DNA of 42,144 bases from Bacteriovorax sp. GTDB lineage: Bacteria > Bdellovibrionota > Bacteriovoracia > Bacteriovoracales > Bacteriovoracaceae. Positions 26,139 to 35,744 of this stretch are shown here, one piece after another. Position numbers and translations under genes: made by a program. Numbering within the stretch: position 1 is the stretch's first letter; each line of letters starts with the position of its first letter. The notes beneath the pieces are model-generated. The model saw nothing but the letters and a program-made list of their open reading frames with translations, had not been told where the DNA came from and did not search any database. The DNA is taken from positions 1-42,144 of the forward strand of contig JAQTTZ010000026.1 in the NCBI GenBank assembly GCA_028710485.1, in the 5' to 3' direction.

Positions 26139-27476
26139 TCATAGGCCTTCTTTTTTTTTATTCGAAATAATTTGCTGATAGACGAGCAAGAAGCTAATGA
26201 TGAAAAATGGGATTCCGGGTATGATTGGTAGAATAATACCAAGAATTCCTAAAAAGAAAAAGAAGAGTGAGCCCACGATGCGCAAAAGATCATAAAATTT
26301 ATTTTCTTTGTTATTGTCCTCTTGATAAATTAATCCAATTGAAAAATTGGCGACAATGGATAAAATGACATAATAAAAAAAACGAAGGAATTTTATTTTG
26401 AGTGAACATTTATCTATAAAGTTTTTTGGATTAAGTTTTTCACAACCATTGGAAATAATCTCTTCAATTTCTTCTTTTAAATGATTAGTAAAATTTTCGG
26501 AATAAATATTAACATTCATTTCTAAGTTTTGTTGGTAGCTGGTGTAGTTGAGATTAAACGAACCGATTGTGGCCCAACTTTCGTCTATTGTAGCCAATTT
26601 TCCGTGCAAGATAGAATTTTTCCACAAGTAGATTTCAACTCCATTTCTAAGAAAATAGGCATAGAGAAACTCAGAGGCCAGAATATAATTAGGCCAATCT
26701 GAAAATTTTGGTAATATCAACCGCACCCGAACGCCTCTTTTAGAGGCATCTACAAGTTGTTTCATAAAAGTTTTACGTGGAAAAAAATAGGAATTGATAA
26801 TCGTAATTTCGTGTTTTGCTTTTTTGGTCAGATGGACATACTGCCTGGTGATTTGCCAACGTCTATAAACCCAGTCATTGATCAAAATTTTTAAATCTAA
26901 TCCATCTTGGATTGGAGGTGAGTCCACTACGGGGGGGAAATCAAGTTTTTGAGGTGAAGATTTTTTATAAATCATCTGGCAGTACTGTGTCAGCCTGACA
27001 ATAACTGGTCCTTTCAAGTAAATGGCAAAGTCTAATTGTTGCGTGTGGGTTTTTTCGTCAATGCCTGCCATAACGTTGATTCCACCTATCATGCTTACTT
27101 CTTCATCAACCAATAAAATTTTATGATGAAGTCGTCTTCCCCAACTATAAAGCCACTTTATTTGCATTTCATTGAAGCGCACATAACGGACTCCTGAATT
27201 GAGCAGTGCCATCTCAGATTTTTGATCTAGTAATCTTGATCCTACGCTATCGACTAAGACATAAACCTGAACTCCTCTTTGGGCAGCTTTCATTAATTCA
27301 GCATGAACCAGACTTCCAAAACTATCCATCATGAAAATATAAGTTTGGAGGTGAATTGTTTTTTTGGCATTTCGAATAAGATTTAAATACGTCTCATGAT
27401 AGCCAGTGCCATCGTGATAAAAAACTGCAAGATTTTTTTTACTGAGATGAAAGAAATTATGCTCCATTAATCTCAA
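26139..27476 (-). CDS. clsB: Cardiolipin synthase-like phospholipase D with extra membrane tail
   Basis: Two HKD motifs are intact: His117-x-Lys119-x4-Asp124 and His291-x-Lys293-x4-Asp298, each followed by the Gly-containing strand (MIGGIN, TIGSFN). The order and spacing match bacterial ClsB-type cardiolipin synthases (about 410 aa). Here a C-terminal tail of about 80 residues adds two hydrophobic segments (about 365-383 and 400-433), the second with a Pro-Gly turn (GIILPIIPGIPF). It overlaps the upstream EEP gene by 20 bp, the same order as E. coli ybhP-ybhO (clsB). The reaction is probably phosphatidyl transfer at the inner membrane. Confidence 0.85.
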   Translation of the reverse strand: MRLMEHNFFHLSKKNLAVFYHDGTGYHETYLNLIRNAKKTIHLQTYIFMMDSFGSLVHAELMKAAQRGVQVYVLVDSVGSRLLDQKSEMALLNSGVRYVRFNEMQIKWLYSWGRRLHHKILLVDEEVSMIGGINVMAGIDEKTHTQQLDFAIYLKGPVIVRLTQYCQMIYKKSSPQKLDFPPVVDSPPIQDGLDLKILINDWVYRRWQITRQYVHLTKKAKHEITIINSYFFPRKTFMKQLVDASKRGVRVRLILPKFSDWPNYILASEFLYAYFLRNGVEIYLWKNSILHGKLATIDESWATIGSFNLNYTSYQQNLEMNVNIYSENFTNHLKEEIEEIISNGCEKLNPKNFIDKCSLKIKFLRFFYYVILSIVANFSIGLIYQEDNNKENKFYDLLRIVGSLFFFFLGILGIILPIIPGIPFFIISFLLVYQQIISNKKKEGL

Positions 27477-28245
27477 CCTCGCAATAAAGAGGGAGATGAT
27501 CAGAGAGGTGAGAGATAAGGTTATGTTTATTTTTGGTTTCTAGAATAATGGAGGTTTTAATCTTGAGGTTTTTTACATAAATACGATCTAGGCAAAATAT
27601 AGGATAGATCGCAGGGAATGTTTTTGCAAATGCACCGTGAACAGTTTTGTGAACTTCTTGCATACCAAGATCGACTTCAAAAATGTGAGCACTTTTTTTA
27701 TTCCAATCGTTAAAATCACCAGCTAAAATAAATGGTATGTCATGATTCCCATTTTTTAAAAGAATATGTTTTTTTATCTGTTGATACTGTAAAAGCCTTC
27801 CGGCATGGAGAAGATTTAGATGAGAGCAGGCGGCGTAGAAAAATTTTTCTTTTGGCCCTTGCGACGCTTCTAAGTTTTTAATAGTTGGCAGGATAATCTT
27901 GCAAACTAACAAACCTCTTTGTTCCCAATTATTAGTTGAAAGATTGATGTTCTCAAAACTTTCGATTGGAAATTTACTGAGGATTAAATTACCGTGATGA
28001 CCATGATCGTAAACTGCATTATGACCGTAAGAGAAATGGGGCCATAATTGATCGGCTAAAAACTCAAATTGAGAATCAACCATTCCCTGTGCTTGATATT
28101 TACTATTTTTACCGACAACTTCTTGCAAAAAAACTATATCTGCCCCTGAGTGCTTTATAAAATCTTTCATCTCTTGAAGAAAATAATTTTTATTATTCCA
28201 ATCAAAGCCCTTATGAATATTATAGGAAAGAATTTTTAGTAGCAT
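27457..28245 (-). CDS. ybhP: Endonuclease/exonuclease/phosphatase-fold hydrolase (YbhP-like)
   Basis: EEP superfamily motifs appear in order: ILSYNIHKG (metal/Asn), DIVFLQEVV (Glu), AGDFNDW (Asp/Asn) and the terminal LSDHLPL (Asp-His). The length of 262 residues is typical. It may be a phosphatase or phosphodiesterase acting on lipid-linked or nucleotide substrates; its position next to a cardiolipin synthase favours phospholipid work, but that is inference. It overlaps the following gene by 20 bp, so translation is probably coupled. Confidence 0.87.
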   Translation of the reverse strand: MLLKILSYNIHKGFDWNNKNYFLQEMKDFIKHSGADIVFLQEVVGKNSKYQAQGMVDSQFEFLADQLWPHFSYGHNAVYDHGHHGNLILSKFPIESFENINLSTNNWEQRGLLVCKIILPTIKNLEASQGPKEKFFYAACSHLNLLHAGRLLQYQQIKKHILLKNGNHDIPFILAGDFNDWNKKSAHIFEVDLGMQEVHKTVHGAFAKTFPAIYPIFCLDRIYVKNLKIKTSIILETKNKHNLISHLSDHLPLYCEVEINGA

Positions 28246-28247
28246 AA

Positions 28248-29057
28248 TTAGTGTTTAAGTCTCGCAGGTTCACCACTTTTACGTAGGGCATCTGCTTTGC
28301 TTTCCTCGGTTTTAAATTTACTCAGAACTACTTCTACTTTGTTCATAAATGATCCGGTAATAACATGGCCTTTTCCTGCCATCATCGCTTCAAATCCCTG
28401 TTGCGCCACAAGGCCAGCATCGTCCTTTTTAGAGACTGCGACCAGCGTATCTTCAAGTCCAGGACCATTAAAAAAGTTAGTATCAGTTGGTCCCGGCATT
28501 AGGGCAGTGACCGTGACACCTGTATCTTTCAGTTCAGATCTTAGGGCCTCTGAAAACGACTGAATAAATGCTTCCGAAGCACCATAGACAGCTTGAAATG
28601 GTGCTGGCATAACGCCCGCGATAGAAGACGTAAAAAGAATACGCCCTTTTTGGCGATTAACCATATCTTTCACAATATGTTTTGCCAAATGCACACTGGA
28701 AACAACATTTAAGTTAATAAGATTGAGCTCGTCATCTAAATTTGTTTCACGGGTAAAATCTCCCGCAACTCCGACTCCAGCATTTATAGCAATTGCTTCA
28801 ATAGGTTTGCCTATTGTGGTGATTTTTTCAATAAGCTCATCTACCCCTTCGAAATTGGCCAGATCGATGATAAAGCTTGCGACATTGGCCCCGAGCCTTT
28901 CACAGATTTGAGCGGCCTCAACAATGGCCGGATTTTCGGAGACGATCACCAGGTCAAAGCCATGTTGAGCGAACTGTTTTGCTAACTCATAACCAATTCC
29001 ACTTGATGCACCTGTGACTACTGCGAGGGGTCTATCCGTATTTGTTTCTAATTCCAT
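28248..29057 (-). CDS. Short-chain dehydrogenase/reductase-like protein with YxxxE
   Basis: The Rossmann nucleotide motif is TGASSGIG (15-22), and the NAG motif is at 92-94. Catalytic-type Ser144/Ser145 and Tyr158 are present, but the expected Lys of YxxxK is Glu162 (YGASE; the codon is GAA). The C-terminal PGPTDTNF is SDR-like. The start is set by GGAGG 6 bp before the ATG at 29057 (269 aa). The loss of the Lys suggests altered or lost oxidoreductase chemistry. It lies 2 bp upstream of the EEP gene, so it heads a three-gene operon. Confidence 0.85.
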   Translation of the reverse strand: MELETNTDRPLAVVTGASSGIGYELAKQFAQHGFDLVIVSENPAIVEAAQICERLGANVASFIIDLANFEGVDELIEKITTIGKPIEAIAINAGVGVAGDFTRETNLDDELNLINLNVVSSVHLAKHIVKDMVNRQKGRILFTSSIAGVMPAPFQAVYGASEAFIQSFSEALRSELKDTGVTVTALMPGPTDTNFFNGPGLEDTLVAVSKKDDAGLVAQQGFEAMMAGKGHVITGSFMNKVEVVLSKFKTEESKADALRKSGEPARLKH

Positions 29058-29192
29058 TTTTACCTCCATTATCTAAGTGATTCATGTATTAGAATTTGCA
29101 AAGAAGATACCAAGCAATTATTAATTAACTTTGGGAGCAGACTTTTATGATGCTAGAATTTTATAAGTTCACTCCGAAAAGTTTTGGGGACC

Positions 29193-30365
29193 ATGAAATT
29201 CTTTTTCTTATTTCTTAGTTGCTCACTTTATTTGAACATTTCAAATGCCGCTTACTATGACACCCTTCCAGAAGGTGTTCGCAATATCACATATCGTTTT
29301 ATTCAAACAGGTGAGATAACTGGAAGCTACGGTAGCTCTGGGGATTTTAAGGGCTATAATGTTAATGCTAATATTAATGCTGATTCAATTAAAGGTGTTA
29401 ACACCGCAGTAGATACGTATTTAAATGGTTTGTCACCTGCCGATTATGCCAGCTTTAGTTTTGGTACTTTTCAGGGAAGTGCAACTTCGAAAGTTTCGGC
29501 GCAAGCTTTTGGCGCAGGCTATGGTGTCACTAATCGCTTCACAGTCTACGGATTTATTCCATTTTATTCTGCTCAGGTTGATTTAAAAATCGAGCGCACT
29601 CAAAAAGGAAGAAATAATGTAGGAACCGCCATTCAGCTGGAAAATCTTCCCGACGTCGATATCCGACTAATTCAGTCGCTCTTTGTTAACTATTATCATT
29701 ATCAACCATTAGGAAAATGGAAAGCAACTGATTTTGGTGATGCTGAATTAGGGATGATGTATCAACTAAAAAAATGGAGTAATGCCGGTGCTTTAATAAA
29801 TTTTGGAACAGTTGCTCCTACAGGGAGAAAAGATAATCCGGATATTTTGCAAGATATCGCTTTTGGTGATGGGCAGTGGGATGCCTTTTTCGAATGGGGC
29901 GGAGGAATAAATTTATCGGGCGATTGGAGCTTGGACAACTGGACAAGATACACCTATCAATTTCCTTATACCGCCACGGTACGCACTCCAGACTCAAGTA
30001 CTTTTCCTGTGACTGCTAATAAAGGCGAGGCCCGTATCAAGCTTGGAAATAAAGCTCAGACTAATTTGCAGTGCAATTATAAATTATCAGAGCAGTGGAT
30101 GACTTCACTTGCTTATTCATTTGAGTATACTGAACCAACAGATTATAAAAGTTCTAACCCTCGATCAGACGCTATCCTAGAAACAGATACTGAGAAATTA
30201 ACTCACATTGCTCGATTAAACTTGGGGTATTCAACCCTTGCGCTCTATCTGCAAAAAAGATTTTTTGCGCCAATTAGTTTTAACTTGGCGGTGCAATCAA
30301 TCTTTGCCGGAAAAAATGTTCCCAAGTATGAACGAGCTGATTTTGAAGTGCGACTGTTTTTTTAA
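29193..30365 (+). CDS. Outer-membrane beta-barrel-like protein, 390 aa
   Basis: The ATG at 29193 (GGGGA just before) gives a signal peptide cleaved near SNA-AY. The body has many amphipathic strands with Gly/Tyr/Trp belts (YGFIPFYSAQVDLKIE, FFEWGGGINLSG, WTRYTYQFPYTA) and ends in VRLFF, an aromatic barrel-insertion signal. It is possibly a transporter or porin-like channel of the FadL/meta-pathway size class, but I see no family motif. It is divergent from the SDR gene. Confidence 0.72.
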   Translation: MKFFFLFLSCSLYLNISNAAYYDTLPEGVRNITYRFIQTGEITGSYGSSGDFKGYNVNANINADSIKGVNTAVDTYLNGLSPADYASFSFGTFQGSATSKVSAQAFGAGYGVTNRFTVYGFIPFYSAQVDLKIERTQKGRNNVGTAIQLENLPDVDIRLIQSLFVNYYHYQPLGKWKATDFGDAELGMMYQLKKWSNAGALINFGTVAPTGRKDNPDILQDIAFGDGQWDAFFEWGGGINLSGDWSLDNWTRYTYQFPYTATVRTPDSSTFPVTANKGEARIKLGNKAQTNLQCNYKLSEQWMTSLAYSFEYTEPTDYKSSNPRSDAILETDTEKLTHIARLNLGYSTLALYLQKRFFAPISFNLAVQSIFAGKNVPKYERADFEVRLFF

Positions 30366-30367
30366 TT

Positions 30368-31132
30368 CTAAAATGGAAGCTTCAATCCGATTTGCATTTC
30401 AATCACGCCATCTAGTTTTAAATCTGTAACGGCCGGCAATTTTGAAATGGTGAGCGCCGGTTTTAATTTGAGAGTTGTATTGGGTCTCAATAGATCTAGA
30501 ATATTATCGCTGACGATATCAAACTGAATGCACTTTGAAAGACAAAGATTTCTAATTTTACGGTAACTAAAAAGAAGTGTATCTACTGTGCCCACTTTGG
30601 GAACAGTTACTTCGCGCGCTAATTCCAATGTATCGATAAAAGAAAAGTCAGCAGCAAAATCACTACTTGAATCCATCTCTTTATTATACTGAAGAAATAT
30701 TCTCTTAATTTTAATCGATTTTATAACCGACAAATCGAGATTCAAATCTGGCATACTCAAATTAATTGGAGTCAAATCAATTTGGCGAGGTCCATTAATT
30801 GAGAGAACAAGTTTGGCGATAGTTGATAGAAAGGAATGTCCGATTTGTTCAAACGAATTTGGGATATTGGCCGCTTCAAACACGTCAATATTATTTATAT
30901 TATATTTTAAATTTAAGTAAAAAATACTTGGATCACTTCCTGACTCTAAACTTGCTTTCGCGTTATTTGAGAGTTCAGCGTTGCCAGCAAGATTGGCCGT
31001 ATTCATGAGCGCTTCTCTTTGGAGTTGAGCGAGAGTTTGAGGTTGGGCAATGGGGGTGATGGATTCTGTTTGTTTTAAGCATGAACTCAAAAAAACAACG
31101 GTGCTTCCCAAAAACAAAATTTTCATGAACAT
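30368..31132 (-). CDS. Lipoprotein, 254 aa (paralogue of the 11.8-kb gene)
   Basis: Signal peptide with lipobox FLSSC (Cys18). It shares CLKQTESITP, LAQLQRE, FYLNLKYNI, NSFEQIGHSFL-like segments, a Cys pair CLSKC and the final GLKLPF with the 252-aa lipoprotein at 11809-12567. The two are clearly duplicates, likely in the envelope. The function is unknown. It converges with the barrel gene, only 2 bp away, and no terminator separates them. Confidence 0.85.
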   Translation of the reverse strand: MFMKILFLGSTVVFLSSCLKQTESITPIAQPQTLAQLQREALMNTANLAGNAELSNNAKASLESGSDPSIFYLNLKYNINNIDVFEAANIPNSFEQIGHSFLSTIAKLVLSINGPRQIDLTPINLSMPDLNLDLSVIKSIKIKRIFLQYNKEMDSSSDFAADFSFIDTLELAREVTVPKVGTVDTLLFSYRKIRNLCLSKCIQFDIVSDNILDLLRPNTTLKLKPALTISKLPAVTDLKLDGVIEMQIGLKLPF

Positions 31133-31271
31133 GCTATCTCCCCATAAGGTAGCTGGAGTGTATCCGTCTTGTAAGGCAAAAACTAATTTTGGGATTATTA
31201 GTTGGTTAACTAGATCAATTTTTTATAAAATATGGCAAATTTTTAAGGCAACAGGTTTGGAGGTGTAAGTT

Positions 31272-31313
31272 TATAATTAAATCGTAATCAAAAACTCCTT
31301 AACAATGTTAAGG
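31272..31313 (+). promoter_or_regulatory. Putative operator/promoter of the RND operon
   Basis: A perfect palindrome CCTTAAC-AAT-GTTAAGG (31297-31313) lies 40 bp before the RND start. It contains a -35-like TTAACA (31299-31304) that is 17 bp from TATTGT (31322-31327). A TATAAT (31272-31277) is just upstream. A MarR-type regulator is encoded at the operon end, and MarR proteins bind such short palindromes, so this is the best candidate operator. The binding assignment is inference. Confidence 0.5.
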
Positions 31314-31353
31314 AAATTGGTTATTGTTTTAAAAATCTATAAATGAGAGCTAT

Positions 31354-34300
31354 ATGAATTTAATTGATCTTTCAATTCGTCGCCCGGTGTTTGCTTGGGT
31401 TTTGATGTTTGCCTTAATTGTCTTCGGTGCTATTTCCATGAACCGTATGGGAATCAGTCAATTACCGGATGTCGATTTTCCTATCATCAATGTTTCTTTT
31501 AATTATGATGGTGCAGCCCCGGAAGTCGTAGAGTCAGAATTAATTGATCCTATTGAAGAGCGCCTGCTGGCAATTGAAGGCATAAAAGATATGCGCTCTC
31601 AGGCCAAACAAGGCTCGGGGTCAGTAACTCTCGAATTCGATATCAATAGAAATGTCGATGTGGCCCTGCAGGAAGTTCAATCGGCCCTCAGTCAGCTGCG
31701 TTTGCCAGCAGGAATAGATCCACCAATTATCAAAAAGCAAAACCCTGAAGAAGATCCAATTGTTATCATTTCCATCTCCGGAAATGCAGAACTTAAAGAT
31801 ATGCTCGCCTGGTCTGACCGTTATCTTCTGGACCAATTAAGATTTTTACCAGGAGTTGGAGAAGTCAGCGTTGGGGGATTTTCGGATCGCAATTTGAGAA
31901 TTTGGATCGACACTAAAAAGCTTAATCTTTATGAATTGACTATTTCAGATGTGATCACTGCTCTCAAAGCTCAGCACGTTGAAAGTGCTGCCGGACAATT
32001 TACTGAAAAACTCCGTGAGTTGCGCGTGCGCTGGCTGGGAGAAGCAAGCACAATTGATGAAGTAAAAAATATTCGCATCCTAAAAAGAGGTAATGAGCGA
32101 GTTTTTGGAAAACAACTCTTTATCCGAGATGTGGCCAGTGTTGAAGATGGCCTCTCGGATATAAGGAGAATAGCAAGAGTCAATGGCAAAGAAGCTATTG
32201 GAATTCAAATAAGAAAGCAACGTGGAACCAATGAAGTTGAGGTGGCCAAAAAGATCAGGCAAAAACTGAGCGAGATTAAAGGAAATTTCCCTAAAGGATT
32301 TGACTATCAAGTCGTGGTTGACTATACCAAATCGACAGAGGCCACTGTTGATCTTACCATCGAAAAATTATGGGTAGCCGCAGTTATCACGATCATTATT
32401 TGTTTTCTTTTCCTGGGAAGCTTTCAAGCTGCTCTCAATATTTTATTTTCAATTCCGACTTCAATCGTTGGAACATTTACAATTATTTATTTTGCAGGTT
32501 TTACACTTAACCTATTTACACTTTTAGCACTTACACTTTCAATCTCAATAGTTGTTGATGATGCCATCATGCTATTAGAAAATATTGTACGGCACTACCG
32601 CATGGGAAAAGACTCGATCTCTGCTGCTAGCGATGGAGCTAAAGAAGTCTTACCGGCCGCTATCGCATCCACACTAGCTGTCGTAGCGGTGTTTCTTCCG
32701 GTTGTTTTCATGGATGGAATTATTGGTAAATTCTTTTTTCAATTCGGCGTCACTATGTGTGCCTGCGTTTTATTATCATTGCTGGAAGCCATCACAATTA
32801 CACCAATGAGAGCAGCTGCTCTTTTAAGTTCAGAACCAAAAGTTTCTAGCTTTGAACATTACTTAGATGAGATGTTTGAAAAAGTAGGTGATCGCTACCG
32901 CCGTTTGCTTTCGATTACTTTAAAATGGAAGTACAGTGTAGTACTTTCTTCCATTGCCTTTTTTATCCTTTCTCTCTTTTTAGTTGCCAAAGTTCGGCAG
33001 GAATTTGTTCCTCTTCAAGACCAAAACTTAATCGTTATGTCTGCCCAGGCAAAACCTGGAACATCGCTGAATGCCACTAGCGATGAAGCCTTAAAGATTG
33101 AATCGATACTTAAGAAGAATCCAAATGTAATGAGTTATCTTATTTCGATTGGTGCCGGAGGAGGAGCTTCAACTGTAAACCAGATGTTTGTTCCCATTAT
33201 TTTACAACCACGAGAAAGACGTGCTCTCGGACATATTGCTATTATGGATCAGTTGCGGACTGAGTTTAAGCAATTAAAAGGAATCAAAGTTACTCTTCGA
33301 GACAACTCAGCCAGAAATCTTGCTTCTGGGAGACAAAATCCAATTGGGATTAATTTACGTGGTGCTGATCTCGATATTCTCGATGCTAAGTCTAAGGAAT
33401 TAATTCATCGCCTGGAAAATGAAAAATTAGCAGTCGATATGGATAGCGATTTCAGAAAAGGTATTCCAGAATTAATTTTAAAACCTAATAGAGAGGCCAT
33501 GGCAGAACGTGGGGTGACGGTTGAACAAGTTGGCGAAGTTCTTTCCTCTGGGATCGGAAGTGTCCGGCAGGGACGTTTCACTATGGATGGAAAACGGTAT
33601 GATATTAGATTTAAAATTAAAGATGAATTGATTCAATCTGCAGATGATTTCAAGCGTCTCTATGTGCGAAATAATGTTGGTAATTTAGTGCCAATGAGTG
33701 AAATCGTAACGATTTCTGAAGGACGTGCTATTCAAGGAATTGCGCGGGTTAATCGTCAGCGTGCAATTTCGGTTTATGGAAACCTGGCACCAGGACAATC
33801 GCAATCGAAGGTTCTTGATCGAGCTAAAGCAATAGCAAAAGAAATTCTTCCAACTGGATATACCTTTGCTCTGGAAGGAGCTTCAGCAGGTTTTGCATCT
33901 TCATTTTCAAGTTTAACTTCGGCCTTGAGTATCGGTATCCTCGTTGCATTTTTAATTTTAGCCGTTCAATTTAATTCATTCGTGCATCCTTTTGCGGTCT
34001 TGATAGCGCTCCCTTTTAGTGTGAGTGGTGCTCTCGTTTCGCTGTGGTTATTTGGAGCTTCAGTGAATCTTTTTAGTTTTATAGGTCTGATTGTTCTAAT
34101 GGGTATTTCTAAGAAAAACTCAATCATGTTGGTGGAATTTTCAAATCAAGTTCGCGAACGCACCAAGAAGCCGGTGACAGAAGCCTTATTGGAAGCTTGT
34201 CCAGTCAGACTTAGGCCTATTCTCATGACTTCTGCTGCGACCGTTGCGGCAGCTACTCCATTAATCTTTGGCCATGGAATGGGAGCAGAGACCAGGCTGC

Positions 34301-34416
34301 CAATGGGGTTGTCAATTATTGGAGGAACTATTGTATCAACAGTGCTTACTTTATTTGTTGTGCCGGCACTTTATTTGATTATGTCACCCCTTGAGAATAA
34401 ACCGAAAAAGTTATAA
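31354..34416 (+). CDS. RND efflux pump (HAE1-type, AcrB-like)
   Basis: Its 1020 residues have the RND layout: a first TM helix (LIDLSIRRPVFAWVLM), a large periplasmic porter loop, a TM2-6 block, a second loop and TM8-12. The proton-relay Asp pair is at 402-403 (VVDDAIML) and the relay Lys at 921 (ISKKNSIML), matching AcrB D407/D408/K940. The substrate is unknown; the family exports lipids, drugs or dyes. It starts 40 bp after the palindrome with GAGAG upstream. The TolC gene follows after 11 bp. No membrane-fusion adaptor is encoded in this operon. Confidence 0.95.
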   Translation: MNLIDLSIRRPVFAWVLMFALIVFGAISMNRMGISQLPDVDFPIINVSFNYDGAAPEVVESELIDPIEERLLAIEGIKDMRSQAKQGSGSVTLEFDINRNVDVALQEVQSALSQLRLPAGIDPPIIKKQNPEEDPIVIISISGNAELKDMLAWSDRYLLDQLRFLPGVGEVSVGGFSDRNLRIWIDTKKLNLYELTISDVITALKAQHVESAAGQFTEKLRELRVRWLGEASTIDEVKNIRILKRGNERVFGKQLFIRDVASVEDGLSDIRRIARVNGKEAIGIQIRKQRGTNEVEVAKKIRQKLSEIKGNFPKGFDYQVVVDYTKSTEATVDLTIEKLWVAAVITIIICFLFLGSFQAALNILFSIPTSIVGTFTIIYFAGFTLNLFTLLALTLSISIVVDDAIMLLENIVRHYRMGKDSISAASDGAKEVLPAAIASTLAVVAVFLPVVFMDGIIGKFFFQFGVTMCACVLLSLLEAITITPMRAAALLSSEPKVSSFEHYLDEMFEKVGDRYRRLLSITLKWKYSVVLSSIAFFILSLFLVAKVRQEFVPLQDQNLIVMSAQAKPGTSLNATSDEALKIESILKKNPNVMSYLISIGAGGGASTVNQMFVPIILQPRERRALGHIAIMDQLRTEFKQLKGIKVTLRDNSARNLASGRQNPIGINLRGADLDILDAKSKELIHRLENEKLAVDMDSDFRKGIPELILKPNREAMAERGVTVEQVGEVLSSGIGSVRQGRFTMDGKRYDIRFKIKDELIQSADDFKRLYVRNNVGNLVPMSEIVTISEGRAIQGIARVNRQRAISVYGNLAPGQSQSKVLDRAKAIAKEILPTGYTFALEGASAGFASSFSSLTSALSIGILVAFLILAVQFNSFVHPFAVLIALPFSVSGALVSLWLFGASVNLFSFIGLIVLMGISKKNSIMLVEFSNQVRERTKKPVTEALLEACPVRLRPILMTSAATVAAATPLIFGHGMGAETRLPMGLSIIGGTIVSTVLTLFVVPALYLIMSPLENKPKKL

Positions 34417-34427
34417 GGATTTTAGCT

Positions 34428-35744
34428 ATGCGTTTTTATATTTTTATTTTTTTATTCATAATGACTTCTGCTTCGATGTCTGCAGATAGTCCTATACTCG
34501 ATTTAAAAGAGGTGATTAGGATTGCTCGTGAAAATAATCCTACTTTAAAAGCAGCACAGGAAAAGCTTAATCAATTTGATGCTCAAAAGAAACTTAGCAC
34601 CTCTCCCATTTATCCTAACTTAACATGGAATCTTGGCGGCACTTATTTAAAAGATGCCGTTTACACAGGAAATCCAAAATTTAACGGTGACGCTTACAAT
34701 ACCTATTCAAGCGATTTGAAATTGGTACAGCCTCTTTACTCCAAAGGATTATTTGCAGCGATAGATGTTGCCGAGTACGATAAAAAAATTCAAGTAGCAA
34801 ATATTGATTTAACCGAAAGAGCACTAATTCAGAATATTATCGAGGCTTTCTACCGCTTCATTCTTAATCAACAAAGTCTTGAAAACTTATTAAAGACTCA
34901 AGATATTATCCAAAAATCTCTGGTTACCTCTAACCAACGATACCAAAAAGGCAGAGGGCAGCTCTTAGATATTTTACAAGTTAAAACACAATTAGCTCTT
35001 ATCCAGCCACAAGTAGAGGCGGCTAAAAATCAATTTGAAATAGCCGCTCAACAGCTTATTAATTTCATGGGCGAAAAAGAGCATTCTGATTTTAAACTCA
35101 AAGGACAACTAAGAACTTTGCTTTTAAAAGATGTGCAAAAATATATTGATTTAGAAAATTATCATCTGCCTGAGTATGAAGTTAACCAATTGCAATTGAC
35201 TCAATTGGATTATATTCGTGATGTGACTCTGGGAAAAGATTACCCGACGCTAAGATTAATTGGAGATTATTTATATAATAATTATAAAAAATCTGATCTC
35301 TTTTCTGATTATTCTCACGCCTGGGCAATTCAATTGCAATTATCAATTCCATTGTTTTCTGGTTTTTCTTCCAATCAGGAAAAAGCTATTCTCGCTTCTC
35401 AAAACTCTCAGCTTAAAATCGCCAGAAGAGATCTTGAAAATACCCTTAGTCTTAAGCAAGTTACCAGTTTGAAAAATCTGGAGACTTCTGAAACGTCATT
35501 GGTCACTGCTGCTTCAGCTGTCAAATTAGCAGAGGAGTCTCAACTGGAGGCAGGTAGAATTTATAAATTATCTCAAATTGATTTTTTACAATTTTTATCA
35601 GTGCAACAAGCAGCTCTCCAGGCTAAATCAAGTTTTGATCTTTTAAAGTTTCAAAGCATTATTGCTTACTCAAATTATTTTGTGGCCACAGGACAACCTC
35701 TTCTTAAACTTGTTGATATTTTAACTACAGAAGGAACACTATAA
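34428..35744 (+). CDS. TolC-family outer-membrane channel
   Basis: The signal peptide cleaves near SMSA-DS. The sequence has the long helical hairpins of outer-membrane efflux proteins: LKEVIRIARENNPTLKAAQEKL at the start, and a second repeat with the late SSNQEKAILASQNSQLK region. It is 438 residues, normal for TolC/OMF proteins. It follows the RND gene after 11 bp with an AAGGA site and its stop overlaps the next ATG by 1 bp (TAATG). It should form the exit duct of the pump. Confidence 0.88.
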   Translation: MRFYIFIFLFIMTSASMSADSPILDLKEVIRIARENNPTLKAAQEKLNQFDAQKKLSTSPIYPNLTWNLGGTYLKDAVYTGNPKFNGDAYNTYSSDLKLVQPLYSKGLFAAIDVAEYDKKIQVANIDLTERALIQNIIEAFYRFILNQQSLENLLKTQDIIQKSLVTSNQRYQKGRGQLLDILQVKTQLALIQPQVEAAKNQFEIAAQQLINFMGEKEHSDFKLKGQLRTLLLKDVQKYIDLENYHLPEYEVNQLQLTQLDYIRDVTLGKDYPTLRLIGDYLYNNYKKSDLFSDYSHAWAIQLQLSIPLFSGFSSNQEKAILASQNSQLKIARRDLENTLSLKQVTSLKNLETSETSLVTAASAVKLAEESQLEAGRIYKLSQIDFLQFLSVQQAALQAKSSFDLLKFQSIIAYSNYFVATGQPLLKLVDILTTEGTL

